64,000 nucleotides of DNA from Hydrogenophaga palleronii NBRC 102513 (lineage in GTDB: Bacteria; Pseudomonadota; Gammaproteobacteria; Burkholderiales; Burkholderiaceae_C). A program made the translations under genes and the position numbers. The stretch covers positions 124,001 through 188,000 of the forward strand of contig NZ_BCTJ01000004.1 in NCBI RefSeq assembly GCF_001571225.1, written 5' to 3'. Numbering within the stretch: position 1 is the first letter of the stretch; the number at the start of each line of letters is the position of its first letter. Below are positions 25,796 to 34,810 of this stretch, one piece after another. The notes under the pieces are model-generated. The model was given only the letters and a program-made list of their open reading frames with translations, was not told the origin of the DNA and did not search any database.

Positions 25796-26983
25796 TCAGG
25801 CGCTGGTGGCGGTAACCACGCGCGATTGCACGAGCGCGTTGATCTCGTTGGCGGCGTAGCCCACCTCGGCCAGGATGTCGCGCGTCTGCGCGCCGAGCTT
25901 CTGCGGCACCAGCCGCAGCGGCGGCGCCGCGCCGTCGAAGCGCAGGGGGTGGTTCAGCATCGTGACTGGCGCACCCTCAGCACCGGGGGTGTCGACGAAG
26001 GAGCCCAGATGAGCGAGTTGCGCGTCGCCGCGCAGGTCCTCGTAGTCCTTCACCGGCATGTGCCAGATCGCCTGTTTCTGCAACGCTGGCAGCCATTCAG
26101 CGGTGGTCTTTTGCGCCAGGCGCGCGGCCACGGTTTGGGTGATGTCCTCGCGCTGGTCGAAGCTGGCAGAAGCGGGCATGTCGGCCAGTGCGGGCAGTTC
26201 GAGCGCCACGGCCAGGTCGGCCGGCGAGGCCATGGAAATCGCCAGGTGGCCGTCGGCGGTGGCATGGATACCCGAGGGGCCGGCGCTGCACCAACTGGCC
26301 AGACCGTGCGCACCGCGCGGTGTGGCACTGCGCGCGCCGTTGAGCCAGGCCGTGAGCGATTCGGATTGCAGGTCGATGGCGGACTGCAGCAGGCTGCCCT
26401 CGACCAGCCGGCCCTGGCCGCTGCTCACGCGGCCGAGCAGGGCGGCGAGGATGCCCATCGCCAACAGGGTCGCGGCGTGCTGGTCGACGATCACCGGTCC
26501 CGTTGGCGTCGGTGGGCCATCGGCCCGGCCGGTGCGCGCGGCCAGGCCACTGCGTGCCTGCAGCAGCAGGTCTTGCCCGGGCAGGTCGCGGTCGGGGCCG
26601 CTGGCGCCGTAGCCGCTCACTGAGGCGTAGACGATGCCGGGGTTGAAGGCCTTGATGTCCTCGTAGCCGAAGCCCATGCGTGCCATCGCACCGGGGCGGA
26701 AGTTCTCCATCACGACGTCTGCGTTTTCGAGCAGGCGGCGCGCGATGGCCTTGCCCTCGGCCGACTTCATGTCCAGCGCCAGGCTGCGCTTGTTGCGGCC
26801 GGTGGTCAGCAGGTTCACGCTCTGACCGGCGACGAAATGGTTGGCTACGCCCCAGTTGCGGTGGAATGCACCGTCCACCGGCTCCACTGCGATCACGTCG
26901 GCACCCAGGTCGCCGAGAAACTGCGCGGCCATCGGCCCGGCATGAAAATGGTTGAAGCTGATGACGCGGATTCCGGACAGCAT
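25796..26983 (-). CDS. CaiB/BaiF-type CoA-transferase (family III), copy 1
   Basis: The 395-residue protein is the first gene of the operon. It shows 'GIRVISFNHFHAGPMAAQFL', 'DVIAVEPVDGAFHRNWGVAN', 'ADVVMENFRPGAMARMGFGY' and 'GPVIVDQHAATLLAMGILAA' with the catalytic Asp. TTGGAG sits seven bases before the ATG at 26981-26983, which is preferred over one six codons upstream. Its substrate and CoA donor are unknown. The tandem pair could act as a heteromer, as BbsE/BbsF (benzylsuccinate) and similar pairs do; both keep the Asp, so each could be active on its own. Confidence 0.92.
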   Translation of the reverse strand: MLSGIRVISFNHFHAGPMAAQFLGDLGADVIAVEPVDGAFHRNWGVANHFVAGQSVNLLTTGRNKRSLALDMKSAEGKAIARRLLENADVVMENFRPGAMARMGFGYEDIKAFNPGIVYASVSGYGASGPDRDLPGQDLLLQARSGLAARTGRADGPPTPTGPVIVDQHAATLLAMGILAALLGRVSSGQGRLVEGSLLQSAIDLQSESLTAWLNGARSATPRGAHGLASWCSAGPSGIHATADGHLAISMASPADLAVALELPALADMPASASFDQREDITQTVAARLAQKTTAEWLPALQKQAIWHMPVKDYEDLRGDAQLAHLGSFVDTPGAEGAPVTMLNHPLRFDGAAPPLRLVPQKLGAQTRDILAEVGYAANEINALVQSRVVTATSA

Positions 26984-27232
26984 GACGACTCCAAAAGGCA
27001 TGCAAGGCGCCCGCCTTGCGTGGGGCCTCAGAGGGGCTCCGGGGCTTTTTCAGAATAGCGGCGGGGGAGCGTTTCCAGACTCTTTCGGCCTATTCGTTTT
27101 CCGCGACCAACTATCAATCCACCGCATATGTCCGAATGGCGGGACAGGGCGCGGAGGCTATAGGGGCTGCTTATAGTTGCCCCCCTTGTTGTGATCGGTT
27201 TGCGCGCGCCTTCGCGCTAAGGTGGCCGCCCT
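26984..27232. promoter_or_regulatory. Divergent promoter region between the CoA-transferase operon and a DapA-family gene
   Basis: The 249-base gap is noticeably less GC-rich in its middle (about 27070-27130). An inverted repeat CTATA-N9-TATAG at 27158-27176 fits the T-N11-A pattern of LysR sites (T at 27161, A at 27173). A short GC-rich hairpin, AGCGCGAAGGCGCGC read on the minus strand, lies near 27210. No consensus promoter was seen. No regulator is encoded next to it. Confidence 0.45.
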
Positions 27233-28165
27233 ATGACCGCTTTAACCGCACAACGCTTCGGCGGCATTTATGCCGCCACCATCTGCCCGCTGCAGGCCGA
27301 CGGCTCCATCGACGAACCTGTGCTCATCGAGCATCTGCGCGGCGTGGCCGGCGCCGATGGAATGACCGGACTGCTCCTCAACGGCCATGCCGGCGAGAAC
27401 TTCATGCTCAGCCGCGCTGAGAAGCGCCGCGTGGTCGAGATCGCGCGCGCTGTCTGCCCAACCGAGACCGTGCTGATCGGTGGCATCAATGCCGAGGACA
27501 GCCACGAGGCTCAGCGGCACGTGGAAGACGCCGAGGCCGCCGGTGCCGATGCCGTGCTGATCTTTCCGCCGTTTTCCTGGGGACTGTCGCAGGACGCCGA
27601 GGTGGCCCTGCGCCACCACCGCATCGCCACCGACACCAGCGCGTTGCCGCTGTTCCTGTACCAGGCCGGCGTGCGCGCCGGCACCATGGCCTACACGCCC
27701 GGCGTGCTCGAGCGCCTTGCGCAATTGCCCAACGTGATCGGCATCAAGGAAGGCAGTTGGGAGACCTCGGCCTACGAAGCGCACCAGCGACTGGTGCAGC
27801 GCGTTGCACCACACGTGTTGATGATGGCCTCGGGCGACGAACATCTCTTCACCTGCTTTGCGCTGGGCACCACTGGCAGCCAGGTCAGCCTGGCCTGCGT
27901 GGCACCCGAGTTCATCGTCGGCCTGTACCGGGCGATGCAGGCCGGAGACCTCGCCACCGCACGTGCCTGGAACGACCGCATCTATCCGCTGGCCAAGGCG
28001 GTGTACGGCGCGGCGCCCGGTGGTCACGCCACCGCGCGCCTCAAGACCTGCCTGAGGCTGCTGGGCCGCATTCCGGACGACCGCATGCGCGCGCCCATGG
28101 GGCCATTGCCCGACGACGAAGTGGCGATGCTGCGCACCGCGCTGCAGGCCGCCGGCCTTCTCTGA
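27233..28165 (+). CDS. DapA-family (dihydrodipicolinate synthase-like) aldolase/lyase, copy 1
   Basis: The 310-residue class I aldolase-type protein has the Schiff-base Lys in 'NVIGIKEGSWETSAYE', the conserved Tyr in 'LPLFLYQAGVRAG' and the phosphate/carboxylate-binding loop reading 'LLNGHAGENFMLSRAEK' instead of TTGE. Members condense or cleave pyruvate with an aldehyde, or dehydrate sugar acids. It is too far from DapA in motif detail to be the lysine enzyme. It starts a three-gene plus-strand unit with a hydantoinase and an HpcH/HpaI aldolase. A paralogue lies at 32014. Confidence 0.88.
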   Translation: MTALTAQRFGGIYAATICPLQADGSIDEPVLIEHLRGVAGADGMTGLLLNGHAGENFMLSRAEKRRVVEIARAVCPTETVLIGGINAEDSHEAQRHVEDAEAAGADAVLIFPPFSWGLSQDAEVALRHHRIATDTSALPLFLYQAGVRAGTMAYTPGVLERLAQLPNVIGIKEGSWETSAYEAHQRLVQRVAPHVLMMASGDEHLFTCFALGTTGSQVSLACVAPEFIVGLYRAMQAGDLATARAWNDRIYPLAKAVYGAAPGGHATARLKTCLRLLGRIPDDRMRAPMGPLPDDEVAMLRTALQAAGLL

Positions 28166-28185
28166 ACTTGCACGGAGCGCCTTCG

Positions 28186-29598
28186 ATGACCACCACCCTG
28201 ATCCGCCACGGCCGCATCGTGACCGCCGTTGACGACTACCACGCCGACCTGCTGCTTGAGGACGGCAAGATCGCCGCCATCGGCCGGCACCTGCATGTCG
28301 GCCCCGAAGTGCGCGTGATCGATGCCAGTGGCCTGATCGTCTTCCCGGGTGGTGTGGACGTGCACACCCACCTGGAAAACACCTTCGGCGAATCGACCAC
28401 TTGCGACGACTTCGAGTCGGGCACGAAGTCGGCGGCTTTCGGTGGTACCACCACCGTCATCGACTTCGCGTTCCAGAACCAGAACACCAGCCCGCTCGAC
28501 GCGATCGCGCGCGCGCAATCCAAGGCAGCTGCCGGTGCCAGCATCGACTACGGCTTCCACGTGATCGTGACGCATGTGGACGAGGCGGTGCTCGGTGACA
28601 TGCGCCACGCGATCCGCCACGAGGGTGTGAGCAGCTTCAAGATGTTCATGGCCTATCCGGGTACGGTCATGGTGGACGATGCGGCCATCTTCCGTGCCAT
28701 GCGCATGGTGGGTGAGCACGGCGGAATGATCGCGCTGCATGCCGAGAACGGCACGGTGATCGACCTGCTGATCCGCGAGGCTCTGGCCCAGGGCCACACC
28801 TCGCCAAAGTACCACGCGCTCACCCGGCCTTCGATCCTGGAGGGCGAGGCCACGCACCGGGGCATCAAGCTGGCCGAGCTGGCGCAGGCCCCGGTCTACT
28901 TCGTGCATCTCTCGGCCAAGGAAGCGCTGGCGCACGTGATCGAGGCGCGCGATGCGGGCATTCCGGTGTTCGCTGAGACCTGCCCGCACTACCTTTTCTT
29001 TGACGAATCGGTGTACGACAGCGACGACTTCTCTCTGGCCAAGTACGTGATGAGCCCGCCGCTGCGCTCGCGCGAAGCGCAGGATGCTTTGTGGACTGCG
29101 CTCAAGACCGACGACCTGCAGCTCGTCTCCACCGATCACTGCCCCTTCTGCATGAAGGAGGGCCACATGGGCAAGGTGCGTCAGAAGATGCACGGCAAAG
29201 ACGATTTCTCCAAGATTCCCAACGGCACCCCCGGTCTGGAAACCCGCATGACGGTGATCTACGACGGCGGCGTGCGCACCGGCCGTATTTCGATCAACCG
29301 CTTTGTCGAACTCACCGCCACCGCGCCGGCCAAGCTGTTCGGACTGTTCCCGCAGAAGGGCACGATCGCGGTCGGCAGCGATGCCGACGTGGTGCTGTTC
29401 GATCCCCGCACCGAGCATGTGATATCGGCACACACGCACCACAGCCACTGCGACTACAGCCTGTTCGAAGGCCACCATGTTCACGGCAAGGTGCGCAAGG
29501 TGTTCTCGCGCGGCGACCTGATCGTGGACGAAGACCAGTGGCACGGCACACCCGGGCGCGGGCGGTTCCTGCGTCGGGGCGAGGTCGGTGGTTACTGA
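28186..29598 (+). CDS. Dihydropyrimidinase/hydantoinase family cyclic amidohydrolase
   Basis: The 470-residue enzyme has the metal site of cyclic amidohydrolases: 'GGVDVHTHLENTFG', the carboxylated Lys in 'SSFKMFMAYPGTVM', 'ALHAENGTVIDLLI', 'YFVHLSAKEALAHV' and 'LVSTDHCPFCMKEGHMGK'. It hydrolyses the amide bond of five- or six-membered cyclic diamides such as hydantoin, dihydrouracil or, in relatives, allantoin. Length and motifs favour the dihydropyrimidinase group. The start at 28186 follows the DapA-family stop by 20 bases. An AllA homologue nearby hints at ureido compounds, but the link is weak. Confidence 0.92.
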   Translation: MTTTLIRHGRIVTAVDDYHADLLLEDGKIAAIGRHLHVGPEVRVIDASGLIVFPGGVDVHTHLENTFGESTTCDDFESGTKSAAFGGTTTVIDFAFQNQNTSPLDAIARAQSKAAAGASIDYGFHVIVTHVDEAVLGDMRHAIRHEGVSSFKMFMAYPGTVMVDDAAIFRAMRMVGEHGGMIALHAENGTVIDLLIREALAQGHTSPKYHALTRPSILEGEATHRGIKLAELAQAPVYFVHLSAKEALAHVIEARDAGIPVFAETCPHYLFFDESVYDSDDFSLAKYVMSPPLRSREAQDALWTALKTDDLQLVSTDHCPFCMKEGHMGKVRQKMHGKDDFSKIPNGTPGLETRMTVIYDGGVRTGRISINRFVELTATAPAKLFGLFPQKGTIAVGSDADVVLFDPRTEHVISAHTHHSHCDYSLFEGHHVHGKVRKVFSRGDLIVDEDQWHGTPGRGRFLRRGEVGGY

Positions 29599-30376
29599 GG
29601 TTCGGCCCAACCCCGTGGTGCAGCGCTTCGCCGCGGGCGAGGCTGCGCTGGGCCTGGGTATCCAGCAACTGCGCACGCCGGCCGCGGTCGACCTGGCGCA
29701 GCGCTGTGGCTTTCACTTCCTGTTCATCGATCTGGAGCATGGGCCGCTGACTTGCGCCATGGCGGTGGACATCGCCGCCGCGGGCCTGCACGCCGGCCTG
29801 CCTGCGCTGGTGCGGGTGCCGGGCAAGAATTCGCCTGACGTCGCACGCCTTCTCGACGGTGGGGTGCAGGGCATCGTGGTGCCGCACGTCGACACGGCCG
29901 AGGAAGCGCGCGCAGTGGCCTCGGCCTGTAAGTACCCGCCGCTGGGTCGGCGCTCCTTCTTTGGCCTGCAGCCGCACTTTGGCTACCGGCGCGTGCCGCT
30001 GCAGGAGGCGATGGCGTTGGGCAACGCGCAGGTGCTTTCGGTGGTGATGCTGGAATCGCCGCAGTCCTTGCACCACGTAGATGAAATCGCTGCCGTGCCG
30101 GGCATCGACGTGCTGATGATCGGCTGCAACGACCTGTCGATGGAGCTGGGCATTCCGGGCCAGCTCGACCACCCGTTGATGGTGGCCGCACGGCACGCCG
30201 TGGTGGCGGCCTGCCGCCGGCACGGCAAGACACCCGGCCTGGGCGGTATCGCCGACGCGGTGCTGTTGCGCCGCTGCATGCAAGAGGAGGGCATGCGCTT
30301 CGTGCTCGCCTCCAACGACACCGACCTGCTGCTCGACGCGGGCGTGGCCCGCGTCGACAGCCTGCAGCAGGCCTGA
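29588..30376 (+). CDS. HpcH/HpaI-family aldolase
   Basis: The 262-residue metal-dependent aldolase has 'FHFLFIDLEHGPLTCAMAVD', 'PALVRVPGKNSPDVARLLDG', 'IVVPHVDTAEEARAVA', 'VVMLESPQSLHHVDEIAAVP' (Glu ligand) and 'IDVLMIGCNDLSMELGIP'. The GTG at 29588 gives an 11-base overlap with the hydantoinase gene, so the two are coupled. It converges with the PhyH gene, ending five bases from it. The substrate is unknown; a keto- or hydroxy-acid from the preceding steps is likely. It is a distant relative of the aldolase at 3749. Confidence 0.88.
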   Translation: MVTEVRPNPVVQRFAAGEAALGLGIQQLRTPAAVDLAQRCGFHFLFIDLEHGPLTCAMAVDIAAAGLHAGLPALVRVPGKNSPDVARLLDGGVQGIVVPHVDTAEEARAVASACKYPPLGRRSFFGLQPHFGYRRVPLQEAMALGNAQVLSVVMLESPQSLHHVDEIAAVPGIDVLMIGCNDLSMELGIPGQLDHPLMVAARHAVVAACRRHGKTPGLGGIADAVLLRRCMQEEGMRFVLASNDTDLLLDAGVARVDSLQQA

Positions 30377-30381
30377 GGCCC

Positions 30382-31236
30382 TCAGGCGGCGGCAGCCGCC
30401 AGTTTCGCTTTCTTCTTCTCCATCTGGCTGCTGTACATGGCCTTCATGCGCAGGTCCACCGCGCGCGCGTGCGCTGCTTTAGCCGCGGCGTCGAGCTCGG
30501 CCACCGGGCAGGGCTCATGGTCGAAATGGTTGAAGCGGTCGGTGCCACGCACCAGCAGCGCCGATTCGCGCGTGGCGGTGCAGCGCACATGCACAGGGAT
30601 GAAGCGCGCGGCGATGCCGATGCGCGCATCGGTGCCGGTGTTCTTGCTGGAAGCGTGCAGGGTGCGCCCGTCGTGCAGTGCCACTTCACCTGCTCGCAGC
30701 AACACGTCCACCGCGCGCGATTCGTCCACGCCCTGCGCAGCCTGTCCGCTGATGAGCATATTGCCTTCGCTCTCGTCGGTGGCCACGGGTAGGCGCACCT
30801 CAACATGGCTGCCCGGGATGTAACGCAGCGGACCGTTCTCGGGGCCGATGTCCGACAGCGCTATCCAGACGGTGACCTGTTCCACCGGGGCAATGTTCCA
30901 GTAGGTGTCGTCCACGTGCCAGGAGACAAAACGCTGATCGCCCGGCTGCTTGATGAAGAACTCGGTAGACCACAGCAGCATGTCCTCACCGATCACACGT
31001 GCGGCGAGGTCGAGCACTCTGGGTTCGGTGGCAAGCTGCGTCAGCCAGGGGAACAGCAGGTGCGGCTTGAGGGTGAACTTGCCTTCAAACTTGCCGCCCA
31101 GGGCCTGTTGAGAGGCTTCGAGTTGGCGACGGTAGTACAGGGCGCGTTCGGCATCCATGACTCGGATCGGGAACGCATAGCCCTCGCGTGCGTAGTGCTG
31201 CAGGAGATGTGGTTCGTTCAGGGTGCCGGTATGCAT
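30382..31236 (-). CDS. Phytanoyl-CoA dioxygenase (PhyH) family, Fe(II)/2-oxoglutarate-type oxygenase
   Basis: The 284-residue protein has the iron-binding H-x-D in 'RFVSWHVDDTYWNIAPVEQV' and the distal His in 'EVALHDGRTLHASSKNTGTD', with a 2-oxoglutarate-binding Arg probably in 'DARIGIAARFIPVHV'. It hydroxylates an unactivated carbon. It is the last gene of the ABC-transport operon, eight bases after the ATPase, so it likely acts on the imported compound. Ends with an Ala/Lys-rich tail. Start choice follows the first ATG after the ATPase stop. Confidence 0.9.
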   Translation of the reverse strand: MHTGTLNEPHLLQHYAREGYAFPIRVMDAERALYYRRQLEASQQALGGKFEGKFTLKPHLLFPWLTQLATEPRVLDLAARVIGEDMLLWSTEFFIKQPGDQRFVSWHVDDTYWNIAPVEQVTVWIALSDIGPENGPLRYIPGSHVEVRLPVATDESEGNMLISGQAAQGVDESRAVDVLLRAGEVALHDGRTLHASSKNTGTDARIGIAARFIPVHVRCTATRESALLVRGTDRFNHFDHEPCPVAELDAAAKAAHARAVDLRMKAMYSSQMEKKKAKLAAAAA

Positions 31237-31243
31237 GGAGTTC

Positions 31244-32017
31244 TCAATGGGTCATGACCTGCTTCAGGAAGAGCTGGGTGCGTTCGCTCTGAGGTCGGGT
31301 AAAGAACTCGGAAGGCGGTGCCACCTCGATGACCTGACCCTTGTCCATGAAGATCACCGTGTCCGCCACCTTTCGCGCGAAGCCCATCTCGTGTGTGACG
31401 CAGATCATGGTCATGCCTTCCGAGGCGAGTTCGCTCATGACGTCGAGCACCTCGTTGATCATTTCCGGATCGAGCGCGGAAGTGGGCTCGTCGAACAGCA
31501 TCACCTGCGGCTGCATGCACAGCGAACGCGCGATCGCCACGCGCTGCTGCTGTCCGCCAGAGAGCTGGCCGGGATACTTGTGTGCCTGATCGGGGATGCG
31601 CACGCGCGAAAGGAAATGCATGGCGCGGGCCTCGGCCTCGGGGCGCTGGATCTTGCGCACCCACATCGGGCCGAGCACCAGGTTTTCCAGCACGGTGAGG
31701 TGCGGGAACAGGTTGAACTGCTGGAACACCATGCCCACTTCGCGGCGCACCGCCACGACGTTCTTCGACTCGTTGTTGAGCTCGATGCCGTTGACGTGGA
31801 TGTGGCCCCGTTGGTGGTCTTCCAGGCGGTTGATGCAGCGGATCAGGGTGGACTTGCCCGAGCCCGACGGGCCACAGATCACGACGCGCTCGCCGCGCTT
31901 CACCTGCAGGGTCACGCCGTCCAGCGCATGGTATTCGCCGTACCACTTGTGCACATTGGTCAGGCGGATGATGGGGCTGGCATCGACGTCCGGGGCGGGT
32001 GCTGCTGGGGTGATCAT
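31244..32017 (-). CDS. Polar amino acid ABC transporter ATP-binding protein
   Basis: The 257-residue GlnQ/HisP-type ATPase has Walker A '[20 protein letters not shown]', signature '[20 protein letters not shown]', Walker B '[20 protein letters not shown]' and switch His '[20 protein letters not shown]'. It energises the permease at 32990 with the binding protein at 33703. Its start overlaps the end of the DapA-family gene by four bases, which splits the transporter genes but keeps them in one operon. Confidence 0.95.
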   Translation of the reverse strand: MITPAAPAPDVDASPIIRLTNVHKWYGEYHALDGVTLQVKRGERVVICGPSGSGKSTLIRCINRLEDHQRGHIHVNGIELNNESKNVVAVRREVGMVFQQFNLFPHLTVLENLVLGPMWVRKIQRPEAEARAMHFLSRVRIPDQAHKYPGQLSGGQQQRVAIARSLCMQPQVMLFDEPTSALDPEMINEVLDVMSELASEGMTMICVTHEMGFARKVADTVIFMDKGQVIEVAPPSEFFTRPQSERTQLFLKQVMTH

Positions 32018-32952
32018 GCGCTGGCCTTGGTTGGGGAGGGATAGGAGATGCCAGCCTGCGCGAGCGCGGCGGCGATGCGGATGGCGTCGTCACCCGGCAG
32101 TTCGCGCACCGTGCGAGAGAGCGCGCAGTCGATGACGCCGAGCTGCCACAGCGCGAGCTTGATGCGGGCGTACATGTGCGGCCGGGGCTGGGCGTAGATG
32201 GCGCGCACCAGCGGGTAGAGCCGCTCGCTCACCGCGCGCATGGCGACGAGGTCGTTGCGCTCGCTGGCGTCCCACAGCTCGTGCAGTTGCTGCGGCACCA
32301 GGCTGGCCAGGCCCGAGAGAAGCCCGTGGCCGCCCACGGCGAGCTGCGCCAGGAACCAGTCGAAGTTCGACGGCAGCACCGCGACCTTGTCGCTCGCCAG
32401 GCGGATGGCACGCCAGTTGTCTTCGTACAGACTCATGGTGTCGCTGCCTTCCTTCACAGCCACGATGCTGGGCAGCTCCGCCAGCTGTGCGAGCAGGGCC
32501 GTGCTGTACGAGGCGCCGGAGCCTATGGGGTACTGGAACAGCGCCAGCGGCAGGCCACCGGCGTCTGCTACCGCCTGCACATGGGCCAGCACCTCGGCAT
32601 CTGTGCGCGTGGGGGAGGGCGGCAGTGGGAATGCCGTGAGCACGTCTGCGCCGGCTGCGCTGGCCTCGCGGGCCTGCTGCACCGCGTCTTCGGTGGTCTC
32701 GGCGACGATGCCCGCCACCAGCTTCTGCCCGGGCCGCAGGCCGCGGCGGGTGAAACGGATCACGTCGCTGCGCTCTTCCGGACTGAGGGCCGAGCTCTCA
32801 CCTGCGTGGCCGTTGACGAACACGGCGGTGGTTGAGGAGGGTGACGCGGCATACGAAAGCAACCTGGCGTAGCCGGCCCAATCGATGGCGCCGGCAGGCG
32901 AAAAGGGGAGCACCGTGGCGACGGTGACGCCGCCCAGGAGAAGTGGGGTCAT
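32014..32952 (-). CDS. DapA-family aldolase/lyase, copy 2, with a Phe at the usual catalytic Tyr
   Basis: The 312-residue protein has the Schiff-base Lys in '[17 protein letters not shown]' and the loop '[20 protein letters not shown]', matching copy 1 at 27233. The segment equivalent to LYNVP of DapA reads '[14 protein letters not shown]', so the conserved Tyr is replaced by Phe, though another Tyr sits two residues on. The ATG at 32950-32952 is used; the in-frame extension to 33000 overlaps the permease end and has no homology. It is inserted between permease and ATPase genes. Substrate unknown. Confidence 0.85.
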   Translation of the reverse strand: MTPLLLGGVTVATVLPFSPAGAIDWAGYARLLSYAASPSSTTAVFVNGHAGESSALSPEERSDVIRFTRRGLRPGQKLVAGIVAETTEDAVQQAREASAAGADVLTAFPLPPSPTRTDAEVLAHVQAVADAGGLPLALFQYPIGSGASYSTALLAQLAELPSIVAVKEGSDTMSLYEDNWRAIRLASDKVAVLPSNFDWFLAQLAVGGHGLLSGLASLVPQQLHELWDASERNDLVAMRAVSERLYPLVRAIYAQPRPHMYARIKLALWQLGVIDCALSRTVRELPGDDAIRIAAALAQAGISYPSPTKASA

Positions 32953-32989
32953 GGAAAGGTTCGAAGAAGAGGACTGCTTGAAAAACCGC

Positions 32990-33667
32990 TCAGCGGGCAT
33001 GGGCGGTGGAGGCGCCGAAGCGACGTTCCAGGCGCTCCTGGATGAAGCCCCATGCGGTGGTCATGACCAGGTAGTAGATGGCGGCCACACCGAAGACCTC
33101 GAGCACGTGAAAGTGCTCCTGCATCACCATCTGGCTGCGGCGCATCAGCTCCTCCATCGAGATCACCGAGGTGATCGAGGTGGCTTTCAGCAGGCCGTTG
33201 ATGGAGTTGCCCAGTGGCGGGATCATCAGGCGGAAGGCCTGCGGCAGCGTGACCTTCCACACCACCAGCCAGCTGGGCAGCCCCAGCGAGTCGGCGGCTT
33301 CGGTCTGCCCTTTGGCGACGCCCATGAAACCGCTGCGCACGATCTCCGACATGTAGGCCGCTTCGTTCAGGATCAGCGCGATCAGCGCCGATTCGAGCAC
33401 CCCCAGGCGCAGCCCCAACTGGGGCATGCCCGAGTAGATGATCACCAACTGGATCAGCAGCGGCGTGCCGCGGAAGACCCAGAGGTAGAAGCGTGCGATC
33501 TGGACCAGTGCCACGTTGCTCGACATGCGCATGCCGGCCAGCACGAGGGCCAGCAACAAGCCCCCCGCCGCGGCGGCAACCGTCATGACCAGGGTGACAC
33601 CGGCGCCCCAGAGCAGGAACTGGTTGGTGAGATAGCCGGCGAAAGCGGCGAAGTTGAAGATTTCCAT
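32990..33667 (-). CDS. Polar amino acid ABC transporter permease
   Basis: The 225-residue HisM/GlnP-type membrane subunit has about five hydrophobic segments, the N-terminal 'YLWVFRGTPLLIQLVIIYSG' hallmark and the EAA loop in 'EAADSLGLPSWLVVWKVTLP' followed by 'QAFRLMIPPLGNSINGLLK'. Only one permease gene is present, so it probably works as a homodimer. It follows the binding-protein gene by 35 bases and precedes the DapA-family gene by 37 bases. Confidence 0.94.
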   Translation of the reverse strand: MEIFNFAAFAGYLTNQFLLWGAGVTLVMTVAAAAGGLLLALVLAGMRMSSNVALVQIARFYLWVFRGTPLLIQLVIIYSGMPQLGLRLGVLESALIALILNEAAYMSEIVRSGFMGVAKGQTEAADSLGLPSWLVVWKVTLPQAFRLMIPPLGNSINGLLKATSITSVISMEELMRRSQMVMQEHFHVLEVFGVAAIYYLVMTTAWGFIQERLERRFGASTAHAR

Positions 33668-33702
33668 GCGCGTGTCGACTTGCTAAGAACGGAGGCTCCG
33701 GA

Positions 33703-34563
33703 TCACTGCGGGCCAGGGCCACGGATGCCGAACGGACGGTCGGCCAGTTTGGTCACGCCGTACTTGTCGAACAGCGCGTCGTAGCTGCCGTCCTGCGCCA
33801 TGCCGTTGAGCACAGTGGCGATGGCATCTGCCAGCGGGCGCGAGCGGAAGGCCATGGCGGTGGGGGTGCCGCCCTGGCTGGCCAGGGCCATGCTGGCCTG
33901 GCCTTTGCGCACGTAGTCCTTGCCGGTGTAGTCGGGCGGCGCGATCAGGTCGACCTGACCGGCGCGCAGCGCGGCCATGGCGTCGGCCGTGGTCGGGAAC
34001 GCCTGGATGCGCAGCGGCTTGGCGCCTTTGGCTTCGTTGGCTTTCTGGCGGTCGCGCAGCCAGCGCTCCATGTACGAATCGGCCTCCACGCCGATGGCCA
34101 GGCCGCTGACGTCATCGGCCGACGTCAGGACGATCTTCTTGTTCGGTGCGGCCACGAGGTCCAGACCGGTCAGGCCGTAGGGCACGAGGTACATGGCCTT
34201 GGAGCGCTCTTCGGTCCAGAACATGCCGGTGTGGATGCCGTCGGAGCGACCGCCGCGCAGGGCCGGGGCCTGGGCCTGGAAGTCCATGCGCACGAAGTTC
34301 ATCGTCAGGCACAGGCGCTTGGCGATTTCGTTGCCAAGGTCGATGTTCATGCCCAGCAGCTTGCCTGTGCTGTCGACGTATTGCATCGGCGGCAAGGTCG
34401 GGTTGGTCGTGAAGGTCAGCTTGCCTGCCTCCACCAGCTCGGAAGGTGCCACGGCGACCACCGGTTTGCAGGCTTGTGCGCTGGCGGACAAGGGAGCGAG
34501 GCTGGCGCCCCCGGCGATGAGGGCCAGCGCGAGCGCTGAGCGGATGCGGGTGAATGACAACAC
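33703..34563 (-). CDS. Polar amino acid ABC transporter periplasmic binding protein
   Basis: The 286-residue family 3 solute-binding protein has a signal peptide ending near 'APLSASAQA' and motifs 'GKLTFTTNPTLPPMQYVDS', 'LLGMNIDLGNEIAKRLCLT', 'GIHTGMFWTEERSKAMYLVP', 'LAIGVEADSYMERWLRD' and 'AMAALRAGQVDLIAPP'. I place the start at a GTG (34561-34563) with AAAGG five bases upstream; the next TTG or an ATG at 34644 are alternatives. It is the first gene of a five-gene minus-strand operon and probably defines its substrate, an amino acid or related amine/acid. Confidence 0.9.
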   Translation of the reverse strand: MLSFTRIRSALALALIAGGASLAPLSASAQACKPVVAVAPSELVEAGKLTFTTNPTLPPMQYVDSTGKLLGMNIDLGNEIAKRLCLTMNFVRMDFQAQAPALRGGRSDGIHTGMFWTEERSKAMYLVPYGLTGLDLVAAPNKKIVLTSADDVSGLAIGVEADSYMERWLRDRQKANEAKGAKPLRIQAFPTTADAMAALRAGQVDLIAPPDYTGKDYVRKGQASMALASQGGTPTAMAFRSRPLADAIATVLNGMAQDGSYDALFDKYGVTKLADRPFGIRGPGPQ

Positions 34564-34810
34564 GGGGACCTTTCGTTGGATCTGCCTGTCGAGAGTGAGC
34601 AGGAAGTGGACCCAAGAATAAGTCTGGCAATGACCGAGCTTCAATTCAGTTGAGGGCCGCGACTATAAGGGCACGGTATATGCGTTGCATGGTGCATATC
34701 CCTCACCAGAAAGGCGCAAAAGGCCTTTCTATCGCACCTGTTTCTATCAACTGCATGCACGCTTCTGCCATCTCTGCACCACATTGAGGCATGCGGCACC
34801 GCCATCGAAC
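34564..34810. promoter_or_regulatory. Divergent control region between the ABC-transport operon and lysR
   Basis: On the minus strand TATAGT (34668-34663) is a likely -10 for the ABC operon. Its upstream side carries the dyad ATATGC-N10-GCATAT (34678-34699), a good operator candidate at the -35 position for the LysR protein encoded at 34811. On the lysR side AGAAAGGC (34708-34715) and GCCTTTCT (34723-34730) form a perfect 8-bp dyad with a 7-base spacer. The region is AT-richer than the flanking genes. Confidence 0.6.
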
